Positions 1-9,443 of a DNA stretch of 64,000 nucleotides are shown piece after piece. Position 1 is the first letter of the stretch, and each line of letters starts with the position of its first letter. Both the position numbers and the translations under genes were made by a program. The notes beneath the pieces were generated by a model. That model was not told where the DNA came from. It did no database searches and saw only the letters and a list, made by a program, of their open reading frames with translations. This DNA comes from Cupriavidus sp. WKF15 (GTDB lineage: Bacteria; Pseudomonadota; Gammaproteobacteria; Burkholderiales; Burkholderiaceae), in assembly GCF_029278605.1 (NCBI RefSeq), contig NZ_CP119572.1, forward strand, positions 1,922,001 to 1,986,000. The letters are read 5' to 3'.

Positions 1-1
1 C

Positions 2-526
2 ACGCATACCTGCCCGGTCGTGTGGGGTTCCGCGGGCACCAATGGCCAGCATGCGTACTTCCAGAAGATCCACCAGGGATCGCAGATCGTACCGGTGGAT
101 TTCGTTGCGCCACTGGTGCCGCCGCGCGAACTGCCCGGCCACCATGCCAAACTGCTGGCCAACTGCTTTGCCCAGGCCGAGGCGCTGATGCGCGGCCGTT
201 CCGCCGAGGAACTGCGAGCGGCCGGCATGACCGACGAGCTGCGCATCGCCCATATGGTTTTCGAGGGCAACCGCCCCAGCAATACGCTGCTGATGGAAGA
301 CCTGACGCCGCACGTGCTGGGTGCCCTGATCGCGCTCTATGAGCACCGGACCTTCGTGCAAGGTGTGGTCTGGAATATCAATTCCTTCGACCAGTGGGGT
401 GTGGAGCTGGGCAAGATCCTGGCTCGCCCGATCGAAGCCGAACTGAACGGCGCCGAAGCCAGTCAGCACGATGCGTCCACGGCAGCGCTGATTGCCAGGG
501 CCCGCGGCGTGCTGGCGCGAGGCTAG
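2..526 (+). CDS. pgi: glucose-6-phosphate isomerase, C-terminal part (5' end outside window)
   Basis: Cytosolic enzyme that interconverts glucose 6-phosphate and fructose 6-phosphate. The frame is open from base 2, so only the last 174 residues are present. The block [15 protein letters not shown] (with the family's active-site His) lies near the start. The second PGI signature, [10 protein letters not shown] with its catalytic Lys, lies about 40 residues before the end. Both are diagnostic of the family. The stop codon overlaps the stop of the convergent ABC ATPase gene by four bases (523-526). No terminator separates the two genes. Confidence 0.95.
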   Translation, partial: THTCPVVWGSAGTNGQHAYFQKIHQGSQIVPVDFVAPLVPPRELPGHHAKLLANCFAQAEALMRGRSAEELRAAGMTDELRIAHMVFEGNRPSNTLLMEDLTPHVLGALIALYEHRTFVQGVVWNINSFDQWGVELGKILARPIEAELNGAEASQHDASTAALIARARGVLARG

Positions 527-1221
527 ACTTCGGTTGCCATCCACTCATCGCTGGCCACGCGGCCAGCGTCGATCGTCAGTATGCGGCTGCAGCGCGCCGC
601 CACCGAACGGTCGTGGGTAACCAGCACCAGCGTGGACCCGGCATCGCGGTTGAGCTCGAACATCAGCGCGATCACGGCCTCGCCAGTGGACGTATCGAGG
701 CTACCCGTAGGCTCGTCGGCAAACAGGATGTCAGGACGCGTGACAAAGGCGCGGGCCAGCGCCACGCGCTGTTGTTCGCCACCCGAAAGCGTGCGCGGAT
801 AGTGATTGAGCCGCGCGCCCAGGCCGACGCGCTCGAGCATATCTGCCGCCCGCTCCCTGATCCGATCCGTTTCCCCGCGCAACTCGAGCGGCAACATGAC
901 GTTCTCCAGCGCGGTCAGGTGCCCCACGAGCTGGAACGACTGGAACACGAAACCGACATGCCGTCCCCGCAGCGCGGCGCGCTGATCCTCGTCCAATGCG
1001 AAGAGATCCTGGCCCATGAGCCGCACCATGCCGCTCGTCGGCAGGTCCAGCCCGGCCAGCAAGCCGAGCAGCGTCGACTTGCCCGAGCCCGATGCCCCCA
1101 CGATGGCGAGCGTTTCGCCGCCCGTGACGGAAAACGTGACGTCGTGCAGAATCGTCAGCGAACCAGTCGTGTCGGCAACGGTCTTTCCCAATGACTCGAC
1201 GTCGAGGATGGAAGAGGACAT
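523..1221 (-). CDS. YbbA-type ABC transporter ATP-binding protein
   Basis: A 232-residue ATPase of the LolD/MacB/YbbA group, expected to power an inner-membrane FtsX-like permease. Walker A (GASGSGKST, about residues 42-50), the signature [14 protein letters not shown] (about 145-158) and Walker B ending in FADEPTG are intact. I chose the ATG at 1221 because the family begins just before the first beta strand ([12 protein letters not shown]); the frame stays open upstream. Its start codon overlaps the divergent tesA start by two bases. E. coli has the same divergent tesA/ybbA pair, but there ybbA is followed by the permease gene ybbP. Here pgi follows on the opposite strand, so the permease partner must be encoded elsewhere. 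Confidence 0.85.
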   Translation of the reverse strand: MSSSILDVESLGKTVADTTGSLTILHDVTFSVTGGETLAIVGASGSGKSTLLGLLAGLDLPTSGMVRLMGQDLFALDEDQRAALRGRHVGFVFQSFQLVGHLTALENVMLPLELRGETDRIRERAADMLERVGLGARLNHYPRTLSGGEQQRVALARAFVTRPDILFADEPTGSLDTSTGEAVIALMFELNRDAGSTLVLVTHDRSVAARCSRILTIDAGRVASDEWMATEV

Positions 1222-1876
1222 GAAGAGTTGGATCCGAAGCAGTTGGCACAAGGCGGCACTGGCCGCCTGCATGGCATTCATGGTGTCGGCGGGAACCGCC
1301 GCCGCGCAGGCGGCGCCTGCCGTACTGGTGCTTGGCGACAGCCTCTCGGCCGAATATGGCATTGCGCGCGGCTCTGGCTGGGTCAGCCTGTTGCAGCAGC
1401 GCTTGCAGAAAGAGCGCCTTGATTATAGCGTCGTCAACGCAAGCATCAGCGGCGAGACCACGATCGGCGGCAAGACGCGCCTGCCTGACCTGCTGGCACG
1501 GCATCGCCCTGCTGTGGTCATCGTGGAGCTTGGCGCCAATGACGCCTTGCGCGGCCTTGCGCTGCAGGTCACCGAGTCCAACCTGCGTACGATCGTTGGC
1601 GGCGCACAGAAGGCCGGCGCCCGGGTGCTGCTGATCGGCATGCGCATCCCGCCGAACTACGGCCAGGACTACACTGAGAAATTCTTCGCGCTCTATCCGC
1701 GGCTGGCTCAGGAATTCAAGGCGCCGCTCGTGCCCTTCTTCCTCGATAAAGTCATCTCGCGCCAGGACTGGTTCCAGCCGGACCGCATCCATCCGACTGC
1801 GGATGCCCAGCCGGCCCTGCTGGACACCGTGTGGCCTCAGCTCAGGCCCCTGCTAAGACCCGCCGGAAAAGGCTGA
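1220..1876 (+). CDS. tesA: arylesterase / acyl-CoA thioesterase I (TesA, GDSL family)
   Basis: A 218-residue exported SGNH hydrolase that cleaves thioesters and short esters in the periplasm. Residues 1-31 form a signal peptide ending near AAAQAAP. The nucleophile Ser41 sits in GDSLSAEYG, the GAND block (LGANDALRG) supplies the oxyanion residues, and DRIHPT near the C-terminus supplies the Asp/His pair. The ATG at 1220 is preceded at suitable spacing by AGAGG; a second in-frame ATG lies at 1208. It is divergent from the YbbA-like ATPase with overlapping start codons and is followed by a hairpin terminator at 1901-1931. Confidence 0.9.
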   Translation: MKSWIRSSWHKAALAACMAFMVSAGTAAAQAAPAVLVLGDSLSAEYGIARGSGWVSLLQQRLQKERLDYSVVNASISGETTIGGKTRLPDLLARHRPAVVIVELGANDALRGLALQVTESNLRTIVGGAQKAGARVLLIGMRIPPNYGQDYTEKFFALYPRLAQEFKAPLVPFFLDKVISRQDWFQPDRIHPTADAQPALLDTVWPQLRPLLRPAGKG

Positions 1877-1895
1877 CGACACAGCACGCACACTG

Positions 1896-1931
1896 CAAAA
1901 AAAGACCCCTGCGAGATTTGCAGGGGTCTTT
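1896..1931. terminator. bidirectional intrinsic terminator between tesA and ppiD
   Basis: Twelve-base perfect stem: AAAGACCCCTGC at 1901-1912 and GCAGGGGTCTTT at 1920-1931, with a 7-nt loop. An A-tract on the left becomes the U-tract for the minus strand. It lies between two convergent stop codons, so it can serve both genes. Confidence 0.85.
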
Positions 1932-1947
1932 GTCGCTGGCGCGGGAC

Positions 1948-3897
1948 TTATTGCGCCGCCGCTTCGCTGCCAGCCGCCGTATCGGCCGCCGCGACTGGCT
2001 TGAGGATCTTGACCTTGGAGCGTGCCTTCAGGCTCTCGTAGTAGGCCCCAAGCTCCGTCTGGCCAGCCAGTTGCGCAAGCTGCTGCGCCTCGGCCTGGCG
2101 CTGGCCGCTGTTGGCCTGTTGCGGCTGGGTGATCTTGGTGATGCGGTAGACCGCATAGCCGTTCGCGCCCAGGTCCACGCCGACCATCGCGGGCAGCTTC
2201 GTGGCATCCGCGCGCATGATGGCTTCCACGGCCTTGGGCTCCACACCTTCCGCCTTGGCGCGCGACACCATGGTTACGCTGCCGAAGCCCTGCGCGCTGT
2301 CGCTCTTCTTCAGCGCTTCCAGTCGAGCCTCGCCATCCTTGCGGGCCAGTTCCGCCGCTTGCTGGGCGATGTAGCCTTCGCGGACCTTGGCTTCGACCTC
2401 CTCGAACTTGCGCACGGTCGCCGGGCGGTAATCCGCGATGCGGGCCGCAACCAGCGTGGTCGGGCCGACCTGGACGGCCTCGGTGTTGCGCTTGTTCTTG
2501 ATTGCGTCATCGCTGAACAGCGCCTTGAGCAGTTTCTCATTGTTGAGCGGGCTGTTCTGCCCCAGCGCCGGGTTCGGCTGGCGGGTCACGCCATCCGCGG
2601 TCTGGATCGTCAGCTTGAACTTGTCGGCGGCCGGCTTCAGGCTGTCGGACTGTTCGTACACCATATTGCCAAACGCGTCGGCATCCTCCGCGTACTTCTT
2701 GGCGGCAAACTGCTTGCGCAGCTCGGCCTCCAGCTCGGGCCGCACGGCATCGAGCGGCCTGGTTTCGGCCGGCTTGATGCCGGTCAGCTTGATGATGTGA
2801 TAGCCATAGTCCGTTTCCACCACGTCGCTGATCTGGCCGTCCTTGAGCGCGTACATGGCATCCTCGAACGGCTTGACCAGCGCGCCATGACCCATGAAGC
2901 CGAGGTCGCCGCCCTTTTCCGCCGAACCCGGATCCTGCGACTGCTTGCGCGCCACATCGGCAAACGTGTCGGGGTGCTTGCGCAGGTCTTCCAGCAGCTT
3001 GCCTGCCTTCTCCTTGGCCGCCTGCCGATCCGCTGCCGGCGCATCCTTGGGCGCGGCAATCAGGATATGGCTCGCGCGGCGCTGCTCATCCGTGCGAAAG
3101 CGCGCGATATTGCTGTCGTAGTAAGACTTCAGCTGCTCCGGCGTAACAGCCTGCGCCGCCGCCAGTGCATCGCCAGAGAGCACGACGTATTCCACCTTGG
3201 CCTGCTCGGGCACCGAGAACGCAGACTGATGGCTCTCGTAATACGCCTTCAGTGCGGCGGCATCCGGCTGCACCTTCGCCGTGTAGTCGGCCGGCTTGAA
3301 CAGCAGCGCCTGCACATCGCGTTGCTGGTCACGCACGGCGATCAGGCGATCGAGCAGCGACTTGGGCACGAACGCCGTGCCGGCGATCGAGGTGCCCAGC
3401 TGCTGCGTGGCCAGGTCAAAGCGCATGCGCGCGTCGAACTGCTCCGGCGTCATGCCTTGCGCGGCCAGCAGCTGCAGATAGGCCTTGTCGTCGATCGAAC
3501 CGTCCTGCTTGCGCGGCAGTTGCGCAATGGCCGGAATGCTGTTGATCGCCTCGAACAAGCGCGCGTTCGATACCGTCAGGTGCTCGCGTGCCACCTCGTT
3601 GGCCACCACGCGCTGCAGGATCAGCTGGTCCATCACGCTCTTGCGCAGCGCCGGGCCTTCGAACTGGCGCGGATCGTAGCTGGCGCCAAGCATCTGGCGC
3701 ATGCGTTCGCTCTGTTCACGCACCACATTGTCCAGTTCCTGCACCGTGATCGCGCGGCCGTCGACCTTCGCGACATCGTGCGAGCTGTCCATGAAGCGCG
3801 AATAGCTCTCCACGCCGAAGAACACGAACGAAGGAAAGACAAGCAGCAGCAGCAGCAAAAGCATCAGGCGCCGGTTGTTGCGTACGAAATCAAGCAT
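1948..3897 (-). CDS. ppiD: SurA/PpiD-type peptidyl-prolyl isomerase, membrane-anchored periplasmic chaperone
   Basis: A 649-residue inner-membrane-anchored periplasmic chaperone that binds outer-membrane and secreted proteins leaving the Sec translocon. The ATG at 3897 gives MLDFVRNNRRLM followed by one hydrophobic anchor (about residues 12-30). A SurA-N-like domain follows, then a parvulin domain from about residue 270 (RASHILIA... LGFMGHG... DYGYHIIKL), and a long C-terminal region. The parvulin core looks well conserved. E. coli PpiD is described as lacking isomerase activity, so activity cannot be assumed here. The C-terminus ends in an Ala/Glu-rich tail. The tRNA-Asp gene and its terminator lie upstream. 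Confidence 0.93.
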   Translation of the reverse strand: MLDFVRNNRRLMLLLLLLLVFPSFVFFGVESYSRFMDSSHDVAKVDGRAITVQELDNVVREQSERMRQMLGASYDPRQFEGPALRKSVMDQLILQRVVANEVAREHLTVSNARLFEAINSIPAIAQLPRKQDGSIDDKAYLQLLAAQGMTPEQFDARMRFDLATQQLGTSIAGTAFVPKSLLDRLIAVRDQQRDVQALLFKPADYTAKVQPDAAALKAYYESHQSAFSVPEQAKVEYVVLSGDALAAAQAVTPEQLKSYYDSNIARFRTDEQRRASHILIAAPKDAPAADRQAAKEKAGKLLEDLRKHPDTFADVARKQSQDPGSAEKGGDLGFMGHGALVKPFEDAMYALKDGQISDVVETDYGYHIIKLTGIKPAETRPLDAVRPELEAELRKQFAAKKYAEDADAFGNMVYEQSDSLKPAADKFKLTIQTADGVTRQPNPALGQNSPLNNEKLLKALFSDDAIKNKRNTEAVQVGPTTLVAARIADYRPATVRKFEEVEAKVREGYIAQQAAELARKDGEARLEALKKSDSAQGFGSVTMVSRAKAEGVEPKAVEAIMRADATKLPAMVGVDLGANGYAVYRITKITQPQQANSGQRQAEAQQLAQLAGQTELGAYYESLKARSKVKILKPVAAADTAAGSEAAAQ

Positions 3898-4051
3898 GCG
3901 GACTCGGGTAAGAGGGTTGGCACGAGGGTCAAACCCCGCGATTCTAGCAGGAGCCAGGCGCTGCACCGCCATTTGCCGGCCAGCGGCGGGATACGGATGT
4001 CTGCGTGCGATTGCAGCCATGCCACGGTCGGCAGCACCGGCGCCGAAAAAC

Positions 4052-4079
4052 AAAAATGCCCGCTTAAGCGGGCATTTTT
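4052..4079 (-). terminator. terminator of the tRNA-Val/tRNA-Asp operon
   Basis: A 28-bp perfect palindrome with five A's at one end, a GC core (TGCCCGC / GCGGGCA) and five T's at the other. It starts 13 bases beyond the 3' end of tRNA-Asp and lies upstream of the ppiD start codon, so ppiD should need its own promoter or read-through. Confidence 0.88.
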
Positions 4080-4092
4080 GCGTTGCATGATC

Positions 4093-4169
4093 TGGCGGAG
4101 TGGACGGGACTCGAACCCGCGACCCCCGGCGTGACAGGCCGGTATTCTAACCGACTGAACTACCACTCC
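4093..4169 (-). tRNA. tRNA-Asp (anticodon GUC)
   Basis: 77-nt cloverleaf including an encoded CCA. The acceptor GGAGTGG pairs with CCACTCC. The anticodon loop is CTGTCAC with GTC at positions 34-36, and the T arm has GGTTCGAGTCC. It follows tRNA-Val by 45 nt and probably shares its transcript. Confidence 0.97.
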
Positions 4170-4214
4170 TTTGTCGGTCCCTGCAATCGATCCGGCACAT
4201 GCGCAATGGTGAAG

Positions 4215-4290
4215 TGGTGGGTGCTGAGGGGCTCGAACCCCCGACCTACGCCTTGTAAGGGCGCCGCTCTACCAACTGAGCTAAGCACCC
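4215..4290 (-). tRNA. tRNA-Val (anticodon UAC)
   Basis: 76-nt cloverleaf including an encoded CCA. The acceptor GGGTGCT pairs with AGCACCC. The anticodon loop is CTTACAA with TAC in the anticodon position. First gene of a two-tRNA unit that sits where E. coli has hupB (between lon and ppiD). Confidence 0.97.
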
Positions 4291-4387
4291 ACTGGACCAT
4301 CGCAGGCTTGGCCGCCTGCAGGATATCTCGCTTCGCACGATTCGGCGGTTACTGCCTGGTTGCCGCTGTTTGCGTTGCGAGGCCGCG

Positions 4388-4417
4388 ATTGTAATACGAG
4401 AGATTTCGATTTGCCAA
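4388..4417 (-). promoter_or_regulatory. sigma-70 promoter of the tRNA-Val/tRNA-Asp operon
   Basis: On the minus strand, TTGGCA (4412-4417), an 18-bp spacer and TACAAT (4388-4393). A GC-rich stretch follows the -10, as is typical of growth-rate-controlled stable-RNA promoters. The predicted start lies about 90 nt before the tRNA-Val 5' end. Confidence 0.65.
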
Positions 4418-4476
4418 GCACTGATCGCAATAATCTTTCGCAGGCCAAATACGCACATCCGACTCGCGCCGCCAAA

Positions 4477-4504
4477 GAAAAAAGCCGCGGTGTGACACCG
4501 CGGC
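4477..4504 (-). terminator. intrinsic terminator downstream of lon
   Basis: Stem GCCGCGGTG / CACCGCGGC (within 4484-4504) with a 3-nt loop, followed on the minus strand by a U-rich run (A's at 4477-4483). It begins 28 bases after the lon stop codon. Confidence 0.85.
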
Positions 4505-4531
4505 GTTCTTTCCGTCTGTGCAGCAAACGGA

Positions 4532-6943
4532 TCAGTGGTGGATCATCTCGACCTTGGCCGTTGCCTTGTCCGCCACCTCGGCGGGCTTGGCATCTTCCTC
4601 GGGCAGCGGCTCGGGCTTGCGCTCGAGTGCCAGTTCCAGCACCTTGTCGATCCAGCGGACCGGCACGATCTCGATGGCGTTCTTCACGTTGTCGGGAATC
4701 TCGGCGAGATCCTTGACGTTCTCCTCCGGGATCAGCACCAGCTTGATACCGCCACGGTGGGCAGCCAGCAGCTTTTCCTTGAGGCCACCGATCGGCAGCA
4801 CTTCACCGCGCAGCGTGATCTCGCCAGTCATGGCCACATCCGCACGCACCGGAATGCCGGTCAGCACCGACACCAGCGCAGTCGTCATGGCGCCGCCGGC
4901 CGACGGACCGTCCTTGGGCGTGGCACCCTCGGGCACGTGGATGTGGATGTCGCGCTTCTCGAACATCTCATCCGCAATACCCAGGCGACGTGCCCGCGAA
5001 CGCACCACCGAACGCGCAGCCTCGACCGACTCCTTCATCACGTCGCCCAGCGAGCCGGTGCGGGTGATGTTGCCCTTGCCCGGCATGATCGCGGCTTCGA
5101 TGGTCAGCAGATCGCCGCCCACCTCCGTCCACGCCAGACCGGTCACCTGGCCAACCTGGTTTTCCTTGCCGGCCAGGCCGAAGTCGTACTTGCGCACGCC
5201 CAGGAACTTGTCGAGGTTCTCCGAATCGACCTTGATCGTGCCCGACTCCTTCTTCAGCAGCAGGAGCTTGACCGCCTTGCGAGCGATCTTGGACACCTCG
5301 CGCTCGAGCGAACGCACACCGGCTTCGCGCGTGTAGTAGCGGATGATGTCGCGGATCGCTGCATCGGTCACCTCGATCTCGCCAGCCTTCAGACCATTGT
5401 TCTTGATCTGCTTGGGCAGGAGGTAACGCGTGGCGATATTGAGCTTCTCGTCCTCGGTGTAGCCCGACAGGCGAATCACTTCCATCCGGTCCAGCAGCGG
5501 CGGCGGGATGTTCAGCGAGTTCGACGTCGCCACGAACATCACGTCGGACAGGTCGAAGTCCACTTCGATGTAGTGGTCCTGGAACGTGTGGTTCTGTTCC
5601 GGGTCCAGCACCTCGAGCAGCGCCGACGACGGATCGCCGCGGAAATCCATGCCCATCTTGTCGATCTCGTCGAGCAGGAAGAGCGGATTGCGCACACCGA
5701 CCTTCGACAGGCTCTGCAGGATCTTGCCCGGCATCGAGCCGATGTAGGTACGGCGGTGACCACGGATCTCGGCCTCGTCACGCACGCCACCGAGTGCCAT
5801 GCGCACGAACTTGCGGTTCGTGGCGCGCGCCACCGACTGGCCGAGCGAGGTCTTGCCTACGCCGGGAGGCCCGACCAGGCACAGGATCGGCGCCTTGACC
5901 TTGTCCACGCGTTGTTGCACGGCAAGATACTCAAGGATGCGTTCCTTGACCTTCTCGAGACCGTAATGGTCTTCATCGAGCACGCGCTCGGCATTGGCCA
6001 GGTCGTTGTTGACCTTGCTCTTCTTGCGCCACGGCAGGTTCACCAGCGTGTCGATGTAGTTGCGCACGACGGTGGCTTCCGCCGACATCGGCGACATCAG
6101 CTTGAGCTTCTTGAATTCGGCATCGGCCTTCTTCTTGGCTTCCTTCGGCATGCGCGCAGCCTTGATGCGCTTGTCGAGTTCTTCCAGGTCGGCGCCTTCT
6201 TCGCCCTCGCCCAGTTCCTTCTGGATGGCCTTGACCTGCTCGTTCAGGTAGTACTCGCGCTGGCTCTTCTCCATCTGGCGCTTGACGCGGCCGCGGATGC
6301 GCTTTTCCACCTGCAGGATGTCGATCTCGCCCTCGAGCTGCGACAGCAGGCTTTCCAGGCGTTCGGTCACATTGACCATCTCCAGGATCTTCTGCTTTTG
6401 CTCGAGCTTGATCGGCAGGTGCGCTGCGATGGTGTCGGCCAGGCGCCCTGCCTCGTCGATCCCCGACAGCGAAGTCAGGATCTCCGGCGGGATCTTCTTG
6501 TTGAGCTTCACGTACTGGTCGAACTGCGACACGATCGCGCGGCGCAGAGCCTCGGTCTCGGCGCTTTCAACCGGCGCGGGCGGCACGGGAACGGCTTCGC
6601 ACATGAAGTGCGACTCGTCCTCGCTGACCTCGCGGATGTTTGCACGCTGCGTGCCTTCGACCAGCACCTTCACGGTGCCGTCCGGCAGCTTCAGCATTTG
6701 CAGGATATTGGCGATGCAGCCGACCTCGTACAGGTCGTCGGCGGTCGGTTCGTCCTTGGCGGCGGTCTTTTGCGCCACGAGCATGATGCTCTTGCCCGAC
6801 TCCATCGCAGTCTCTAGCGCCTTGATGGACTTCGGGCGTCCCACGAACAACGGGATCACCATGTGCGGAAACACCACCACGTCGCGCAGCGGCAACAGTG
6901 GGAGGCGAATCGGCTCGGCCGGGAGGAGTTGTGTTCCGGACAT
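4532..6943 (-). CDS. lon: ATP-dependent Lon protease
   Basis: An 803-residue cytosolic AAA+ serine protease that degrades misfolded and regulatory proteins. The N-terminal substrate-binding domain runs to about residue 210. The AAA+ module has Walker A GPPGVGKT (358-365) and Walker [10 protein letters not shown] (about 422-430). The protease domain carries the dyad Ser681 (PKDGPSAGG) and Lys724 (GGLKEKLL). The frame opens at 6964 ([12 protein letters not shown]). I prefer the ATG at 6943 ([10 protein letters not shown]): GGGG lies just upstream, and the heat-shock promoter at 6974-7001 predicts a transcript start close to 6967, leaving no leader for the longer form. It lies downstream of clpX and is separated from it by a terminator. 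Confidence 0.96.
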   Translation of the reverse strand: MSGTQLLPAEPIRLPLLPLRDVVVFPHMVIPLFVGRPKSIKALETAMESGKSIMLVAQKTAAKDEPTADDLYEVGCIANILQMLKLPDGTVKVLVEGTQRANIREVSEDESHFMCEAVPVPPAPVESAETEALRRAIVSQFDQYVKLNKKIPPEILTSLSGIDEAGRLADTIAAHLPIKLEQKQKILEMVNVTERLESLLSQLEGEIDILQVEKRIRGRVKRQMEKSQREYYLNEQVKAIQKELGEGEEGADLEELDKRIKAARMPKEAKKKADAEFKKLKLMSPMSAEATVVRNYIDTLVNLPWRKKSKVNNDLANAERVLDEDHYGLEKVKERILEYLAVQQRVDKVKAPILCLVGPPGVGKTSLGQSVARATNRKFVRMALGGVRDEAEIRGHRRTYIGSMPGKILQSLSKVGVRNPLFLLDEIDKMGMDFRGDPSSALLEVLDPEQNHTFQDHYIEVDFDLSDVMFVATSNSLNIPPPLLDRMEVIRLSGYTEDEKLNIATRYLLPKQIKNNGLKAGEIEVTDAAIRDIIRYYTREAGVRSLEREVSKIARKAVKLLLLKKESGTIKVDSENLDKFLGVRKYDFGLAGKENQVGQVTGLAWTEVGGDLLTIEAAIMPGKGNITRTGSLGDVMKESVEAARSVVRSRARRLGIADEMFEKRDIHIHVPEGATPKDGPSAGGAMTTALVSVLTGIPVRADVAMTGEITLRGEVLPIGGLKEKLLAAHRGGIKLVLIPEENVKDLAEIPDNVKNAIEIVPVRWIDKVLELALERKPEPLPEEDAKPAEVADKATAKVEMIHH

Positions 6944-6973
6944 CATTTTCCCCAAGTCAGTCATTTAAGGCGT

Positions 6974-7001
6974 AAATTGGGCCGCCCAAATCGATTACAA
7001 G
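6974..7001 (-). promoter_or_regulatory. candidate sigma-32 (heat-shock) promoter of lon
   Basis: On the minus strand, CTTGTAA (6995-7001), a 13-bp spacer and CCCAATTT (6974-6981). The E. coli RpoH consensus is CTTGAAA, 11-16 bp, CCCCATNT. The -10 matches at all but one of the specified positions and the -35 at all but one. The predicted start is about 25 nt upstream of the preferred lon ATG. Confidence 0.7.
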
Positions 7002-7112
7002 ATACCGAGACGAAACCGATTTGGATTGACAGGCTGATGCCGCATCCTGCACTTGCAGGCCCCTCTGGAACAGCATACCCGCGTTTCCTCCTCTTCGTCG
7101 GTTGAATTAAAC

Positions 7113-7143
7113 AAAAAAAGCCGCTCGCTTCTACGCGAGCGGC
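7113..7143 (-). terminator. intrinsic terminator downstream of clpX
   Basis: Stem GCCGCTCGC (7120-7128) / GCGAGCGGC (7135-7143) with a 6-nt loop. The run of seven A's at 7113-7119 gives the U-tract on the minus strand. It separates clpX from lon. Confidence 0.85.
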
Positions 7144-7198
7144 CTTGCTGGCTGGCTGCCGTGGGCTCCTGACCACTTTACCCCGGACAGCGCTCGCG

Positions 7199-8476
7199 TC
7201 AGTTGGAGCCTGACACCTTCGGCTGCTGCTCCTCATACATCAGCAGCGGCGGTGCATCCCCGTTGATAGTGCTTTCGTCGATGACCACTTTCTGCACGCC
7301 CTTGTAGTTGGGCAGGTCGTACATGACGTCCATCAGCGATTGCTCAAGGATCGATCGCAGCCCGCGCGCACCCGTCTTGCGCCGGATCGCCTTGCGCGCG
7401 ATGGCCGACAGCGCCGCGGGGCGGATTTCCAGTTCGACGCCCTCCATCGCCAGCAGCTTCTGGTATTGCTTGACCAGCGCATTTTTGGGCTCGACCAGGA
7501 TCTGCATCAGCGCAGCTTCGTCCAGCTTGGCCAGCGTGGCGACCACAGGCAGACGGCCGATCAGCTCGGGAATCAGGCCGAACTTGATCAGGTCTTCCGG
7601 CTCGGTCTGCGGCAGCACCTCGCTGACGTCGCGCTCTTCCTTGCTCTGCACCTGCGCGGCAAAACCGATGCCGGTCTTGTCCGAGCGCTGCATGATGACC
7701 TTCTCCAGGCCGTCGAACGCACCACCGCAGATGAACAGGATATTGGTGGTGTCAACCTGCAGGAAATCCTGGTTCGGGTGCTTGCGGCCACCCTGCGGCG
7801 GCACCGAGGCCATGGTGCCCTCGATCAGCTTGAGCAGCGCCTGCTGGACGCCCTCGCCCGACACGTCACGCGTGATCGACGGGTTGTCCGACTTACGCGA
7901 GATCTTGTCGATCTCGTCGATGTAGACGATCCCGCGCTGCGCCTTCTCGACTTCGTAATTGCAGTTCTGCAGCAGCTTCTGGATGATGTTCTCGACGTCC
8001 TCGCCAACATAACCGGCTTCGGTCAGCGTGGTCGCGTCCGCGATCACGAATGGCACGTTGAGCAGCCGGGCCAGCGTTTGCGCGAGCAGCGTCTTGCCCG
8101 AACCGGTCGGGCCGATCAGCAGGATGTTGCTCTTGGAAAGCTCGACATCGTCCTTCTTGCCAAGATGCTTCAGGCGCTTGTAGTGGTTGTACACCGCTAC
8201 AGCCAGGATCTTCTTGGCCTGTTCCTGGCCAATCACATATTGATCCAGGCTCTCCCGGATCTCATGCGGAGTAGGCAGGTCTGAGCGCGTCGTCGCGGCA
8301 GCATCTTTCTCGGATGCGGTGGCTTCGTCACGGATGATTTCGTTGCACAGGTCGATGCATTCGTCGCAAATGAACACCGACGGGCCGGCAATCAGCTTCT
8401 TCACTTCATGCTGGCTCTTGCCGCAGAAGGAGCAGTAGAGAAGCTTCTCGCTGGATGAACCTTTTTTTTCCGCCAT
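7199..8476 (-). CDS. clpX: ATP-dependent Clp protease ATP-binding subunit ClpX
   Basis: A 425-residue AAA+ unfoldase that feeds tagged substrates to ClpP in the cytosol. The N-terminal zinc-binding domain has Cys15, Cys18, Cys37 and Cys40 (CSFC...CDEC). Walker A GPTGSGKT and Walker B YIDEIDKI are intact, as are the [11 protein letters not shown] pore region and the ClpP-binding IGF loop (TGIGFAA). Length matches E. coli ClpX (424). Gene order tig-clpP-clpX-lon is as in enterobacteria. An intrinsic terminator lies between clpP and clpX, so clpX probably has its own promoter in addition to read-through. Confidence 0.97.
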   Translation of the reverse strand: MAEKKGSSSEKLLYCSFCGKSQHEVKKLIAGPSVFICDECIDLCNEIIRDEATASEKDAAATTRSDLPTPHEIRESLDQYVIGQEQAKKILAVAVYNHYKRLKHLGKKDDVELSKSNILLIGPTGSGKTLLAQTLARLLNVPFVIADATTLTEAGYVGEDVENIIQKLLQNCNYEVEKAQRGIVYIDEIDKISRKSDNPSITRDVSGEGVQQALLKLIEGTMASVPPQGGRKHPNQDFLQVDTTNILFICGGAFDGLEKVIMQRSDKTGIGFAAQVQSKEERDVSEVLPQTEPEDLIKFGLIPELIGRLPVVATLAKLDEAALMQILVEPKNALVKQYQKLLAMEGVELEIRPAALSAIARKAIRRKTGARGLRSILEQSLMDVMYDLPNYKGVQKVVIDESTINGDAPPLLMYEEQQPKVSGSN

Positions 8477-8605
8477 AGGAATCAGTCACTTAGCAGTGTG
8501 CGCACTGCAGCACGGGGGGTGCCGCAGGAGTACGCTTCTAACGCATCATACGCCAAAACAATTTGCCCAGACGGCGGGGGTTACCCCGCCTTGTGGGACA
8601 AATGC

Positions 8606-8630
8606 AAAAAACGAGGCACAAGGCCTCGTT
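8606..8630 (-). terminator. terminator or attenuator between clpP and clpX
   Basis: Stem AACGAGGC (8610-8617) / GCCTCGTT (8623-8630) with a 5-nt loop and a short A-run (8606-8611) giving U's on the minus strand. It lies about 70 bases past the clpP stop codon. The stem is only eight pairs, so it may be leaky. Confidence 0.65.
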
Positions 8631-8702
8631 CCGGTGTAGCCTGTGCCGTTTCGGCCAGCCAACGTGCCGCCGCGTTCAACTTTACCGCAGCGGCCCGCAG
8701 CG

Positions 8703-9353
8703 TCAGCCGCGGCGGGCAATGACCTTGTCGATCAGGCCGTAGTCCACTGCCTGGTCGCCGCTCATGAAGTTGTCGCGATCGGTGTCGCGTGCGATCTTCT
8801 CAACCGGCTGGCCGGTCACTTCGGACAGGATGCTGTTCAGGCGCTCGCGCAGGTACAGGATCTCGCGTGCCTGGATCTCGATATCGGAGGCCTGGCCACG
8901 CGCACCACCCAGAGGCTGGTGGATCATGATGCGCGAGTTCGGCAGTGCGGAGCGCTTGCCCTTGGCACCGGCCGCCAGCAGGAATGCACCCATGCTCGCC
9001 GCCATGCCCATGCACAGCGTCTGCACATCAGGCTTGACGAACTGCATGGTGTCGTAGATCGCCAGGCCTGCCGAGACCGAACCGCCCGGCGAGTTGATGT
9101 ACAGCGAAATATCCTTGTCCGGGTTCTCGCTTTCCAGGAACAGCAACTGCGCCACCACCAGGTTGGCGGTCTGGTCATTGACCTCGCCAACCAGGAACAC
9201 CACGCGCTCCTTCAGCAGGCGCGAGTAGATGTCGTAGGCGCGCTCGCCCCGGCCGGACTGCTCGACGACCATCGGCACCAGCCCCAGACCCTGGGTTTCC
9301 AGCGCCGACGCCTGCGTGGTGGCGAGACGGTCAAGCAAATCATTGCGGGTCAT
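8703..9353 (-). CDS. clpP: ATP-dependent Clp protease proteolytic subunit ClpP
   Basis: A 216-residue serine peptidase forming the tetradecameric chamber used by ClpX. The nucleophile Ser120 is in GMAASMGAF, His145 is in MIHQPLGG, and the Asp lies further downstream (DRDNFMS). The ATG at 9353 ([10 protein letters not shown]) was chosen because homologues start here and CTGGAGAA lies just upstream; the frame is open to 9401. tig lies 90 bp upstream, and a GC-rich stem with no clear U-tract in between probably does not uncouple them fully. Confidence 0.96.
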   Translation of the reverse strand: MTRNDLLDRLATTQASALETQGLGLVPMVVEQSGRGERAYDIYSRLLKERVVFLVGEVNDQTANLVVAQLLFLESENPDKDISLYINSPGGSVSAGLAIYDTMQFVKPDVQTLCMGMAASMGAFLLAAGAKGKRSALPNSRIMIHQPLGGARGQASDIEIQAREILYLRERLNSILSEVTGQPVEKIARDTDRDNFMSGDQAVDYGLIDKVIARRG

Positions 9354-9443
9354 GCAAGTTCTCCAGGGTATCGTTGGATGACAAGGAAAGCCGGGCATCA
9401 CATCCCCGCACCAAGGCGCGGGGGCTGCGAATCATGCCGGACC

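Noticed and set aside
1831..4134. Long plus-strand open frame (767 codons) opposite ppiD
   Set aside because: It is antisense to a gene with clear family motifs; its translation is Arg/Leu/Ala/His-rich with no domain, as expected for a high-GC shadow frame.
4535..6817. Long plus-strand open frame opposite lon
   Set aside because: Complement of lon codons; composition skewed to His, Leu, Arg and Asp and no recognisable domain.
6944..6964. Longer lon start giving MTDLGKM at the N-terminus
   Set aside because: It would lie at or before the predicted transcript start of the heat-shock promoter, while the ATG at 6943 has GGGG upstream.
9395..9430. GC stem between tig and clpP as a terminator
   Set aside because: A CCCCGC / GCGGGG stem is present but there is no U-tract; probably not an intrinsic terminator.
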